Origin: Phycisphaerae bacterium | Lineage (GTDB): Bacteria; Planctomycetota; Phycisphaerae; Phycisphaerales; UBA1924 | DNA length: 58,868 nucleotides | NCBI GenBank assembly: GCA_002706885.1 | Contig: PAKY01000059.1 | Span: 1 to 58,868, forward strand | Direction: 5' to 3' | Shown: positions 31,415 through 39,089 of the stretch, in pieces | Layout of the letters: each line of letters opens with the position of its first letter | How positions within the stretch are numbered: the stretch's first letter is position 1 | Position numbers and translations under genes: made by a program | Notes under the pieces: model-generated | Databases searched by the model: none | Told to the model about the DNA's origin: nothing | What the model saw: the letters and a program-made list of their open reading frames with translations, nothing else

Positions 31415-32386
31415 TCACGGTCTTGGGTGATGCTTCGCGATCGTCGCTCGGAGTTGCGTCTGATCGATGTGGGTGTAGATCTGCGTCGTCGTGATGTCCG
31501 CGTGGCCGAGAAGTTCCTGAACGACACGGAGGTCGGCGCCGCCCGCAAGCAAATGGGTCGCGAAGCTGTGGCGGAGCATGTGCGGGTGGACGTTGCTGTG
31601 CCCCGCGACGTTCGCCCATTTGCGGACGAGCTGCCAGACACGCACGCGTTCGATCGGCCGCCCGCTCCTCGTGAGGAACATTTTGCCGTCGTCGCGTCGC
31701 TCACCCTTGGCGAGCCCGACCGAAGCGAGCGTGGGCCGGCAGTCTCTGAGGTACCGCTCCATCGCCTCCTGCGCGGGTTCTCCGGTCGGCACGAGGCGTT
31801 GCTTGTCGCCCTTGCCGGTCACGCGGAGGGCGCCGAGCGTCGGGTTGTAATCGTCGACGCTCAGCGCTCCGACCTCGCTTGCTCGAAGCCCCGAGGCGTA
31901 CATCACTTCGAGCATCGCGCGGTCTCGCATCCAGAGAGGCGGATCCTGATCGTCGTCCGCCGCCTGGGCCGGCGCTTCGACGATCTTGCGCATCTGCGAC
32001 GGGGAGAGCACGCCCGGAAGCTTGTTCCACTTCGCGGGGCGGTCGAGCAGCTTCGCGGGGTTGTCGGCGAGCATGCCGCGGGCGACGAGCCAGCGACAGA
32101 ACACGCGCATCGTCGCGATGTGGCGTCCGACGCTCGCGCCCGACTGTCCTTGTCGCGAGAGGGTTGTGACGTGATCCGCCAGGATCCGGGGTGTCAGCTC
32201 GGCGACGTCGGTCATGCCGGAAGCGGAGGCCTCTGCCAGGAGTCTGGCGAGGTCGCCACCGTACGCCTCAATCGTCCGAGGGCTCATGCCGCATTCGACG
32301 CGTAGATAGGCGACGAACGAGCGATGGACGCGGGCGAGCGGTGGTGGGAGCTCCGCGGCGGAGGGGATGACGCGCTTGGGGGGCAC
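31415..32386 (-). CDS. Tyrosine recombinase XerC/XerD
   Basis: A 323-residue site-specific recombinase of the chromosome-dimer resolution type. The N-terminal SAM-like DNA-binding domain covers about 20-115 (YLRVECGMSPRTIEAYGGDL). The catalytic domain has the tyrosine recombinase residues: Arg in GLRASEVG, Lys in TGKGDKQRLVP, His-x-x-Arg in HMLRHSFATHLL, His in LLGHADI and the nucleophile in IYTHI. The overall pattern is closest to XerD. It starts at a GTG, with GATAAT five bases upstream and no ribosome binding site. The gene is probably a housekeeping recombinase, since no integrase-associated genes, attachment repeats or cargo are adjacent. Confidence 0.93.
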   Translation of the reverse strand: MPPKRVIPSAAELPPPLARVHRSFVAYLRVECGMSPRTIEAYGGDLARLLAEASASGMTDVAELTPRILADHVTTLSRQGQSGASVGRHIATMRVFCRWLVARGMLADNPAKLLDRPAKWNKLPGVLSPSQMRKIVEAPAQAADDDQDPPLWMRDRAMLEVMYASGLRASEVGALSVDDYNPTLGALRVTGKGDKQRLVPTGEPAQEAMERYLRDCRPTLASVGLAKGERRDDGKMFLTRSGRPIERVRVWQLVRKWANVAGHSNVHPHMLRHSFATHLLAGGADLRVVQELLGHADITTTQIYTHIDQTQLRATIAKHHPRP

Positions 32387-32391
32387 GCGCG

Positions 32392-32397
32392 ATTATC
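32392..32397 (-). promoter_or_regulatory. -10-like box GATAAT five bases before the recombinase start
   Basis: GATAAT on the minus strand matches TATAAT at five of six positions and lies five bases before the GTG at 32386. Another candidate for a leaderless transcript, with a spacing one base shorter than the others. Confidence 0.35.
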
Positions 32398-32435
32398 GGT
32401 CGGCGCTCGCGATCCGGGCGAGCGGGGGGCGCAAA

Positions 32436-32462
32436 GAAAAAGCCCGGGCGCTTGGCCCGGGC
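32436..32462 (-). terminator. Intrinsic terminator after flagellin 1
   Basis: On the minus strand a GCCCGGG/CCCGGGC stem with a 7-base loop is followed by a run of T (TTTTTC). It ends the flagellar block and isolates it from the recombinase gene. Confidence 0.85.
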
Positions 32463-32498
32463 CTTCTCAAGATCGGTCGCGGTCAGGCCGCTCCGGCG

Positions 32499-34019
32499 TT
32501 AGCCGAGGAGCTGCAGGGCCTGCTGCGGGTTCTGGTTCGCGAGCTGCAGGGTGTTCTGCGTCGCGGCGACCAGCACCTGGCTGCGGCTCAGGGCCGCGGT
32601 CTCCGAGGCGAAGTCGGCGTCGGCGATGACGCTGTTCGCAGCGGCGGTGTTCTCGGCGGCGACGCCCAGCGAGCGGATCGTCGAGCCGATGACGTTCTTC
32701 TGGAAGGCGCCGAGGCGGCCACGAGTCTGCGAGATCTGCTCGATCGACTTGCTGACGATCTTCTGAGCGGTCGCGAGCTCGTTGGCGCTCGAGGTGACGA
32801 CGTTGAACGCGCGGCCCGCGCCCAGCTCGTCCAGGAAGCCGAGGCTGGAGTTGCCCAGCTTGCGGCTGGACAGGTCCTCGATACCGATTGCGACGCGGCC
32901 ACCGATGTCGACGTTGCCCGCCAGCTGGAAGTCGGCGCCGCCGCCCGTGATGTTGAAGGCGGTGATCGAGCCCAGCGTCTGCGAGGCGGTGTTGGACAGC
33001 GTGATCTCGACGTTCAGGAAGTCGGTGTTCACGTTCAGGTTACGGCCGTTGCCGGTCGCGATGTTGCCGTTGATCGAGGCGCCGATGTCCTGGCCCGCGT
33101 CACGGGTGGCGTTCGTCGAGGTCGCGGCGAAGGTAGCCGCGGAGCCGGCGACGACGGTGGCCTGGTCGGTGGCGTTGTAGGTGTACGTGCCGGTGCCAGC
33201 GTTCGCCAGGCCGTTCTCGCCCGTCGACTGGACCGAGACGAAGTTCTGGCCGCCGAACTCGCTCGAGTCGAGGCGGACGCCCGTGCCGGATGCGGTCGCT
33301 TCGACGCCGGTCAGGTCGGTGAACTGATTAATCGCGTTGGCGATGTCGTTCACCGTGGCGCCCGACTGGAAGCTGATCTCGCGGCTGCCGAGGGCGCCCG
33401 ACACCTCGATGCTGAAGATGTTGCTCGTGGCGCCGCCCGAGAACGCGATGTTGCCGTTGGTCGACAGGAACACGCGGCCCGTCTGGGCGGACTGCGTCAC
33501 GTTGGCGATGACGGCGACCGAGCTGCCTGTGAACTTGGCGCCGTTGATGCGGAAGTCGGTGACGCCCGCGTTGATCGAGCTGGTGCTGTACTCCAGGTTG
33601 CCGTTGAGCAGCTTGGTGCCCTGGAAGCTGGTCTGGCCCGAGATGCTGTCGATGGTCTGCAGGATCGAGTCGATCTGCAGCTGGTTCGCTTCCTTCTCAG
33701 CGGTGCTCAAACCGGCCGCGTTGGCCGAGGCCGTCAGCAGGCCCTGGAGCTCGTTGAGCAGGTTGGAGACCTCGTTCAGGCCGCCTTCCGCAATGTTAAT
33801 AACCTGATCAGCTCGCTCGCCGTTCGCGATCGCGGCGTTGATACCGGTTAGGTCCTTCTTCAGGTTCTCGCTTGCGATCAGGCCGGCCGGGTCATCCTTG
33901 CCCCGGTTGATCCGCAGACCCGTGCTCAGCCTCTCGAGGCTCGTGTTGAGCGACGAGTTGTTCTGCCCGAGCACGCGCTGGGCGATCAAAGACTGCACGT
34001 TCGTGTTGATGCGACTCAT
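32499..34019 (-). CDS. fliC: Flagellin (flagellin 1)
   Basis: A 506-residue filament subunit. The N-terminal D0/D1 domain begins MSRINTNVQSLIAQRVLGQN with LSTGLRINRGKDDPAGL. The C-terminal D0/D1 (SRQLLQ-like helix replaced by LSRSQVLVAATQNTLQLANQ, ending QALQLLG) is intact. The middle about 250 residues form the variable surface domain, with one flagellin hook-IN-like unit (SGALGSREISFQSGATVNDIANAI). It is exported by the flagellar apparatus. A strong GGAGGAAG site precedes the ATG. It has its own sigma-28-like promoter and terminator, unlike flagellin 2, so it may be the major filament protein. Confidence 0.93.
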   Translation of the reverse strand: MSRINTNVQSLIAQRVLGQNNSSLNTSLERLSTGLRINRGKDDPAGLIASENLKKDLTGINAAIANGERADQVINIAEGGLNEVSNLLNELQGLLTASANAAGLSTAEKEANQLQIDSILQTIDSISGQTSFQGTKLLNGNLEYSTSSINAGVTDFRINGAKFTGSSVAVIANVTQSAQTGRVFLSTNGNIAFSGGATSNIFSIEVSGALGSREISFQSGATVNDIANAINQFTDLTGVEATASGTGVRLDSSEFGGQNFVSVQSTGENGLANAGTGTYTYNATDQATVVAGSAATFAATSTNATRDAGQDIGASINGNIATGNGRNLNVNTDFLNVEITLSNTASQTLGSITAFNITGGGADFQLAGNVDIGGRVAIGIEDLSSRKLGNSSLGFLDELGAGRAFNVVTSSANELATAQKIVSKSIEQISQTRGRLGAFQKNVIGSTIRSLGVAAENTAAANSVIADADFASETAALSRSQVLVAATQNTLQLANQNPQQALQLLG

Positions 34020-34153
34020 GGTCGACTTCCTCCGTGAACTGATCCGGCGATCCGCCCCAATGGCGACGCCCGGCGCACGTGCTCAGCCCAGGTTCCATCC
34101 GGTGAGGGCTGTTGTTCCTTCGCCGTGGCACGCGCCACGTCGCTCGGACCACG

Positions 34154-34180
34154 GGATCGGCCCGAACGGAGGGCGGGTTA
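34154..34180 (-). promoter_or_regulatory. Sigma-28 (FliA)-type promoter of flagellin 1
   Basis: On the minus strand TAAC (34177-34180), exactly 15 bases, and GCCGATCC (34154-34161) are seen. The sigma-28 consensus is TAAA-N15-GCCGATAA, so nine of twelve positions agree. The leader would be about 130 bases. Confidence 0.55.
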
Positions 34181-34295
34181 AGCGCACGAATCGCGAAAGA
34201 TCGGAAAGGAAGTCAGAACGAGGCATTTCACTGCGCGATCGGACCCCGGCCGGGAGATCGATCCCCGATTACTGGACACCCTGACCCGGAGGCGC

Positions 34296-34324
34296 AAAAA
34301 AAGCGCCCCGCCGGAGCGGGGCGC
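34296..34324 (-). terminator. Intrinsic terminator after flagellin 2
   Basis: A perfect 9-bp stem GCGCCCCGC/GCGGGGCGC with a 4-base loop is followed on the minus strand by seven T. It separates flagellin 2 from flagellin 1. Confidence 0.92.
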
Positions 34325-34353
34325 CTATCGCTTCAATTGATCCTCTGGATGCC

Positions 34354-35925
34354 TTAGCCGAGCAGCGAGAGCACCGACTGCGATCGCTGGTTCGCGAGCT
34401 GAAGCACCGACGTCGTCGATTGCTGCAGGATCTGCGCCCGGGTCAGGCGGCTCGTCTCGGCGGCAAAGTCGGCGTCGAGGATGACCGAGCGGCTCGCGGT
34501 GAGATTCTCCTGGGCGGACTGGAGGCTCCGCTTGTTCGTATCGAGCACGTTCCGCTCGAAGGCGCCGAGACGCCCTCGGAGGATCGTGACCTCGTCGATC
34601 GCCGCGTCGATGATGTCCGACGCGTTGGAGAAGTCGTTCCGCCTCGCGCTCTCGGCGATCGAGTTGATCTGGCCCTTGGCGAGGCTGGAGAGGAACTGGA
34701 GGCCGCCGCCCACGAGGACGCCGCCCAGTCGGGAGGCCGCGATCGAGGGCACGCCCACGTTCGCCTGCTGGAGGGCGTTGATCTCCGGTCCGAGCTGGAA
34801 GAGGGCGCCGCCACCGATGATGTTGAAGGTAGAGGCGGTCAGCGTCGGGTCGATCGCGAACGACTCGTCGAGCTGGAGCTCGAGCGAGAGGGCCGCGGAG
34901 TTGATGGAGACGTTCAGCCCGTCGCCGTTGGCGAGGTTGCCGTTGATCAGGGCCTGGACGTTCTGGCCCTGGTCGCGCGAGGCGGAGACGAAGTTCGCGT
35001 ACGTCGTCCAAGGGAAGGTGGCGCCCGTCGGCGGCGCCGCGTTGCCGTCGGCGACCTGCGGGTCGAAGCTGTTGACGGCGACGGCGGGAAGGTTGCGCCG
35101 CTCGACCGACACGAACGCTCCGGAGCCGTAGCCCTCCGATCGGAGGACGAGGCCCGATGTCAGGTTGGCGCCGCCGATCGAGCTGGCGGTCACACCGGTG
35201 AGCGCCGAGCGGCTGTTGATCGCGGAGACGATGTCGCTCAGGGGCGTGCCGCTGGCGAACGTGAACTCCTGAACACCTCGGACGCCCGCGACCTCGATCG
35301 TGAGCTGCGACTGGAGCGTGCCGGCGTTGAACACGCCTTCGCCCGCGGCGCCGTCGTTCGTGCTGAGGTACAACGCGGCGGTCTGGGCCGACGCGAGCAC
35401 GTCGACGTCGACCTGCAGTCGGCTGGTGCCGACGAAGCTCGCGCCGAAGATCTGCGCCTTCTCGATCGTCGAGTTGGTGACGCCGCTCGTGACGTAATCG
35501 AGGGATCCGTCGAGGAGGCGCAGGCCGCCGAAGGAGGCGGTGTTGCTGATCCTCGTGATCGACTGGATCGCCGAGTCGATCTGGAGCTGGTTCGCCTCGC
35601 GTTCCTCGGCCGAGTTGCCGCCCGTGTTGGCGGCCTCGACGATGAGGGCCTTGACCGAGTTCAGCAGGTCGGTGACCTCGACGAGCGCGGCCTCCGTCGT
35701 GGCGATCACCGACGACGCGCGGTCGCCGTTGCGGATCGCCTGCTCCACACCCTTGATGTCGGTCTGGAGGCGTTCGGAGACGATGAGGCCGGCCGGGTCG
35801 TCGGCGCCTCGATTGATCCGCAGGCCCGTCGCGAGTCGCTGGAGCCTGAGGTCGAGCTCGGCGTCGTTGCGCGACAGGTTGAACTGCGCGATGACGCTGG
35901 GGACGTTGGTGTTGATCCGAGCCAT
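34354..35925 (-). CDS. Flagellin (flagellin 2)
   Basis: A 523-residue second filament subunit. It begins MARINTNVPSVIAQFNLSRN with LATGLRINRGADDPAGL, and ends RAQILQQSTTSVLQLANQ plus SLLG. Its central domain differs completely from that of flagellin 1 apart from one hook-IN-like unit (GVRGVQEFTFASGTPLSDIVSAINS). It is 74 bases downstream of csrA with no promoter visible between them, so it is probably read together with fliW and csrA. Its ribosome binding site lies in the same TCACGGAGGA context as that of flagellin 1. It may be a minor or junction-proximal flagellin. Confidence 0.92.
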   Translation of the reverse strand: MARINTNVPSVIAQFNLSRNDAELDLRLQRLATGLRINRGADDPAGLIVSERLQTDIKGVEQAIRNGDRASSVIATTEAALVEVTDLLNSVKALIVEAANTGGNSAEEREANQLQIDSAIQSITRISNTASFGGLRLLDGSLDYVTSGVTNSTIEKAQIFGASFVGTSRLQVDVDVLASAQTAALYLSTNDGAAGEGVFNAGTLQSQLTIEVAGVRGVQEFTFASGTPLSDIVSAINSRSALTGVTASSIGGANLTSGLVLRSEGYGSGAFVSVERRNLPAVAVNSFDPQVADGNAAPPTGATFPWTTYANFVSASRDQGQNVQALINGNLANGDGLNVSINSAALSLELQLDESFAIDPTLTASTFNIIGGGALFQLGPEINALQQANVGVPSIAASRLGGVLVGGGLQFLSSLAKGQINSIAESARRNDFSNASDIIDAAIDEVTILRGRLGAFERNVLDTNKRSLQSAQENLTASRSVILDADFAAETSRLTRAQILQQSTTSVLQLANQRSQSVLSLLG

Positions 35926-35999
35926 GACAATCCTCCGTGATTGCTGCTCGCGACGCCGCGTTCGTGCGCGGCGGCGGGGTCGGTTCTTCCGCGGCGTCC

Positions 36000-36293
36000 T
36001 TAGGCGGACGTCCTCGTGGGTGACGGCTGGGCGAGAAGGCCGGGGAGGCGCGTCGAGCGCTTTGGTCCTGGCCTGACGGTCTGTGCGAGGCTGTCGAGCT
36101 CGTTGCCCGTGATGCGGGCCGCGTTCTCGTTCTCGCTCTTGATGGCCTCGTACACCTCCTTGCGGTGTACGGCAATCCTTGTTGGAGCGGTGATGCCGAG
36201 GCGAATCTTGTCGCCTCGGATGTCGACGACCGTGATCTCGATCTCGTCGCCGATCATGATCGTTTCATCCCGCTGCCTCGAGAGCACCAACAT
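36000..36293 (-). CDS. csrA: Carbon storage regulator CsrA
   Basis: A 97-residue RNA-binding regulator that represses translation by binding GGA motifs over ribosome binding sites. It starts MLVLSRQRDETIMIGDEIEI and has the GDKIRLGITAPTRIAVHRKEVYEAI core with the arginine of the RNA-binding surface. About 35 residues extend past the usual end and are basic and proline-rich (SLAQTVRPGPKRSTRL). An AAGGAGC site precedes the ATG. It stands between fliW and flagellin 2, the conserved context in which CsrA controls flagellin synthesis and FliW relieves it. Confidence 0.95.
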   Translation of the reverse strand: MLVLSRQRDETIMIGDEIEITVVDIRGDKIRLGITAPTRIAVHRKEVYEAIKSENENAARITGNELDSLAQTVRPGPKRSTRLPGLLAQPSPTRTSA

Positions 36294-36443
36294 GGTGAGC
36301 TCCTTCGGTGGCTTCCTCGTACCGTCCCGGCGTCCGTGCCGGGAGGCAGGTCACGGGTGGTCTCTCCCCGCGGGCGGCGCCGAAGCGCTACGCCGCGGAC
36401 GATGCGGTCCGCCCCGCGAGCGGGGTCGGTCCGTTGACGAAGC

Positions 36444-36890
36444 TCAGGCGCTGGCGGCCTGCGCCCCGGTCTCAAGACGCACCAGCTCGTGGCGGGTGGT
36501 CCATCGCTTCTCCGCGAGCACCATCTGCTCGCCCTGACGCGACGTCGTGCTCACGATCAGTGGGCCCTGGAGGTTGCCTGTCAGCGTCCCTCCGACCTTG
36601 TTCACGATCACGAACACCTGCGCCTCGTCGAGACCCGTGATACCGAGCGAGTCCATCTGCTCCTTGCGCACCGGTACCGTGTACTCCGGCACGAAGAGAG
36701 ATGGATCCGTCACCACGAAGGCGAGGTCCGGCTCTTCGAGCGACTGCAACCAGAAGAAGCATGCGTCTTCCCCCGGTTCCAGCAGGCAGTACCGCGTCCG
36801 ATCCGGGAACCCGAGGATCCCCCCTGGGAACGTGATCACGCGGTCCTCCGCGATGTCGATCACTCCGAACCGAGTCGTTCGCACTTCCAT
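36444..36890 (-). CDS. fliW: Flagellar assembly factor FliW
   Basis: A 148-residue cytoplasmic protein that in Bacillus and Campylobacter binds CsrA and flagellin alternately, tying flagellin translation to its export. Family features are FGVIDIAEDRVITFPGGILGFP near the N-terminus, CFFWLQSLEEPDLAFVVTDP in the middle and GNLQGPLIVST near the end. It is upstream of csrA with a 150-base gap. A GGAG site precedes the ATG. A 7-bp hairpin with AGGAG in its loop lies about 40 bases upstream in the transcript. Confidence 0.95.
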   Translation of the reverse strand: MEVRTTRFGVIDIAEDRVITFPGGILGFPDRTRYCLLEPGEDACFFWLQSLEEPDLAFVVTDPSLFVPEYTVPVRKEQMDSLGITGLDEAQVFVIVNKVGGTLTGNLQGPLIVSTTSRQGEQMVLAEKRWTTRHELVRLETGAQAASA

Positions 36891-36930
36891 GGTGCGCTCC
36901 GATCATGCAGGCCGTAAAACGCGCGCGTCC

Positions 36931-36949
36931 CCGGGTGCTCCTCACCCGG
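36931..36949 (-). promoter_or_regulatory. Hairpin with GGA in the loop upstream of fliW, possible CsrA site
   Basis: On the minus strand CCGGGTG and CACCCGG are a perfect 7-bp stem around AGGAG. A GGA in the loop of a short hairpin is the preferred CsrA target. The site lies in the gap between flgL and fliW. Confidence 0.4.
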
Positions 36950-37042
36950 CCGCGCCGTGGCGGAGCACGGCCTGATCCGCTCCGCCAGTTCTCCGAATTC
37001 GCCGGCGCCCGCGCGTTTCCGCGCGTCCGGCCCTCGATCGCT

Positions 37043-39076
37043 CTACAGGTAGTCCAGGAGGCTCAGGCTCGAACTCAGCCCCGCCGTCCGCAGCCCGGCT
37101 TCGAGCTGCGTCTGGAGCTGGGAGTAACGCGTCGCCACCTCGGCGAAGTTCGCGTCACGCAGCTCGCTGCGGATCTGTTGGTCGAGCACGCTCCTGTCTT
37201 CTTCCTGCCGCATTTCGTCCTCGACACGCCGCGCGTAGCCGCCGACCACCGCACGGGTGTCGGTGAGCAGATCGGTGGCTGCACGGAGTTGATCCGACGC
37301 AAGCTGGATGCCAAACACGTCGTCGCCGCGGAGAGCGTCCGAAAGATCGATCAGATGCGTGAAGATGTTGTTCACGCGGACCCGCGCGGGGTCGATCCCC
37401 TCGAACTCATCCGTCGTCGTGTTGTACGTCCCCTGGAGCAGGCCGAGCTGGGCGGCCGCGGGGCTGTTGTTCCGCTGGGCGATCGTCAGCGGGTTCGCGC
37501 TCCCGGTCTGCTGGAGCGTGAAGCCGTTGTTGGTGTCGGTGATGGTCGCCGTGACGTTGATCGTCGTGGTGGGGGAAGACGGATCGGCGAGGAAGTCGCT
37601 GATCTGCTGGTTGATCTCATCGATCACCGACTCGACTGTGGTCAGGTCGGCCGAGCTGAGGTCGATTGGGATCTGGACCCCGTCGCCAAGGACAATGTCG
37701 AAGTCGACGTTGAGACTCGGGTCCGGGTTCCCCTCGAGCACATCCACGCCCCGCCCGAAGTTGAAGTCCGCAATGCGGGTGGCGGGCTGGAACGAACGGA
37801 GCCCGAGACGGCTGGCGGTCTGCGTCCCGTCGTCCGCGTCGCGGATCGAGAGCGACTTGTTCTGGCTGCTCGACAGGCGGTTCACAACGCTGAGCGTCTC
37901 GCCGTCGGGGTCAATCTCGACTTCGACGTACACGCCAGCCGACTCGAACGCGCTCTCGATCTCGCTGACGCTCTTCGCGTTGCTCAGGTCGATCGTCGTC
38001 GAGAAGCCGTTGTTCTCGATCACAACTTCGCCGAGCGGCGCGGTCAGTGCCTGGAGCGAGTCGATCGGCGTTCGCTTCGTCAACCGAGGTCGTAGGTCCT
38101 CGCCGAGTGGGTCGGCCCCCGCAAAAGGGGATGGCGTGGGCCGCTCAAGGCCGAGGTCGCGAGCGGTACGCCCGCCGGCAATGTCGCGGAACTCGACCGT
38201 CGACGCGCCGGCGGTATCGATGCGGAGCTTCTCGTCCTCGATCGACACGGGGTCGGTCGGACCGAGGACGGTCTTGTTCTCGTCGATCTCGATCCTTCGA
38301 ATCGCAGCCTCGATGCGATCGAGCACGTCGCCGACGCTGTCCGCCCCGGTCAGGTCGATCTGCGCGACGTCTGTCCCGTCAATGATCATTTCGATTTCGC
38401 CGAGCGCGACGCCGACGCCGCGGGCTCCGCGCAGGTCGGCGACCCGTGTGTCCTCGGTCAGCGCCGGATCAAGGGCTTGGGCGCCGCGGACGCGGGATGA
38501 GAGCGAGCCGATCACGCTCCCGGCGCCGAGCGTCGTCTGCACGCTGCGACCGATTCCCAGATCAGGGGTGAGGCCCCCGACCTGATTGCGGAAGACGTAG
38601 GAGCCGCCCACCTCGCGCACTGGCGAGTTGCCCGGGTTCGTGCCGCCGAAGATGTAGCCTGAAACCGACTTCTGGTTGCTCAGGCGAAGGACGCTGTCGA
38701 GCATCGCCTCGACGACCGACGCCTGCGCCGACCGCTCGTCTGCCGCCGGGCCGACGTTTGCCTGAGCGACGGCGAGGGTCTGGCCCTCCTGGGCGAGGTT
38801 CGAGAGTTCGGCGATCGTCGAATCGAGGATGCCGAGGTTGCTCGACGCCAGCGAAAGATTGCGCACGACCTGCTCGCCACGCTCGAGGCGGGCGTCGAGT
38901 TCGGTGACCGCTGCGGCTCGGACCGCGTCGTCGCTCGGGCGGGCGATGGCGAGTCCCGTGGAGAGCTGGCCCGAGGCGCGGAAGAGGTCGTAGCTCGTCC
39001 GCTGGATCGTCGAGAGCGACGTCCGCCCGAGCAGCAGATTGGGAACACGTCCGATGTTCGACGAGAAGAAGCTCAC
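37043..39076 (-). CDS. flgL: Flagellar hook-filament junction protein FlgL, enlarged
   Basis: A 677-residue protein, twice the usual 300-400. The N-terminal flagellin-like helices are GRTSLSTIQRTSYDLFRASGQ-like sequence with QLSTGLAIARPSDD. The C-terminal helices are EVATRYSQLQTQLEAGLRTAG, ending SLLDYL. Between them, about residues 210-560, there are at least three flagellin hook-IN repeats (for example IEMIIDGTDVAQIDLTGAD, ENNGFSTTIDLSNAKSVSEI and GDGVQIPIDLSSADLTTVES). This suggests a large outer domain on the junction. It is 13 bases downstream of flgK and probably co-transcribed. Confidence 0.9.
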   Translation of the reverse strand: MSFFSSNIGRVPNLLLGRTSLSTIQRTSYDLFRASGQLSTGLAIARPSDDAVRAAAVTELDARLERGEQVVRNLSLASSNLGILDSTIAELSNLAQEGQTLAVAQANVGPAADERSAQASVVEAMLDSVLRLSNQKSVSGYIFGGTNPGNSPVREVGGSYVFRNQVGGLTPDLGIGRSVQTTLGAGSVIGSLSSRVRGAQALDPALTEDTRVADLRGARGVGVALGEIEMIIDGTDVAQIDLTGADSVGDVLDRIEAAIRRIEIDENKTVLGPTDPVSIEDEKLRIDTAGASTVEFRDIAGGRTARDLGLERPTPSPFAGADPLGEDLRPRLTKRTPIDSLQALTAPLGEVVIENNGFSTTIDLSNAKSVSEIESAFESAGVYVEVEIDPDGETLSVVNRLSSSQNKSLSIRDADDGTQTASRLGLRSFQPATRIADFNFGRGVDVLEGNPDPSLNVDFDIVLGDGVQIPIDLSSADLTTVESVIDEINQQISDFLADPSSPTTTINVTATITDTNNGFTLQQTGSANPLTIAQRNNSPAAAQLGLLQGTYNTTTDEFEGIDPARVRVNNIFTHLIDLSDALRGDDVFGIQLASDQLRAATDLLTDTRAVVGGYARRVEDEMRQEEDRSVLDQQIRSELRDANFAEVATRYSQLQTQLEAGLRTAGLSSSLSLLDYL

Positions 39077-39089
39077 GTCCGCATCCTCC

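Noticed and set aside
31415..32386. Integrase of a genomic island
   Set aside because: The sequence fits housekeeping XerC/D; no tRNA, direct repeat, transposase, phage gene or composition change is adjacent.
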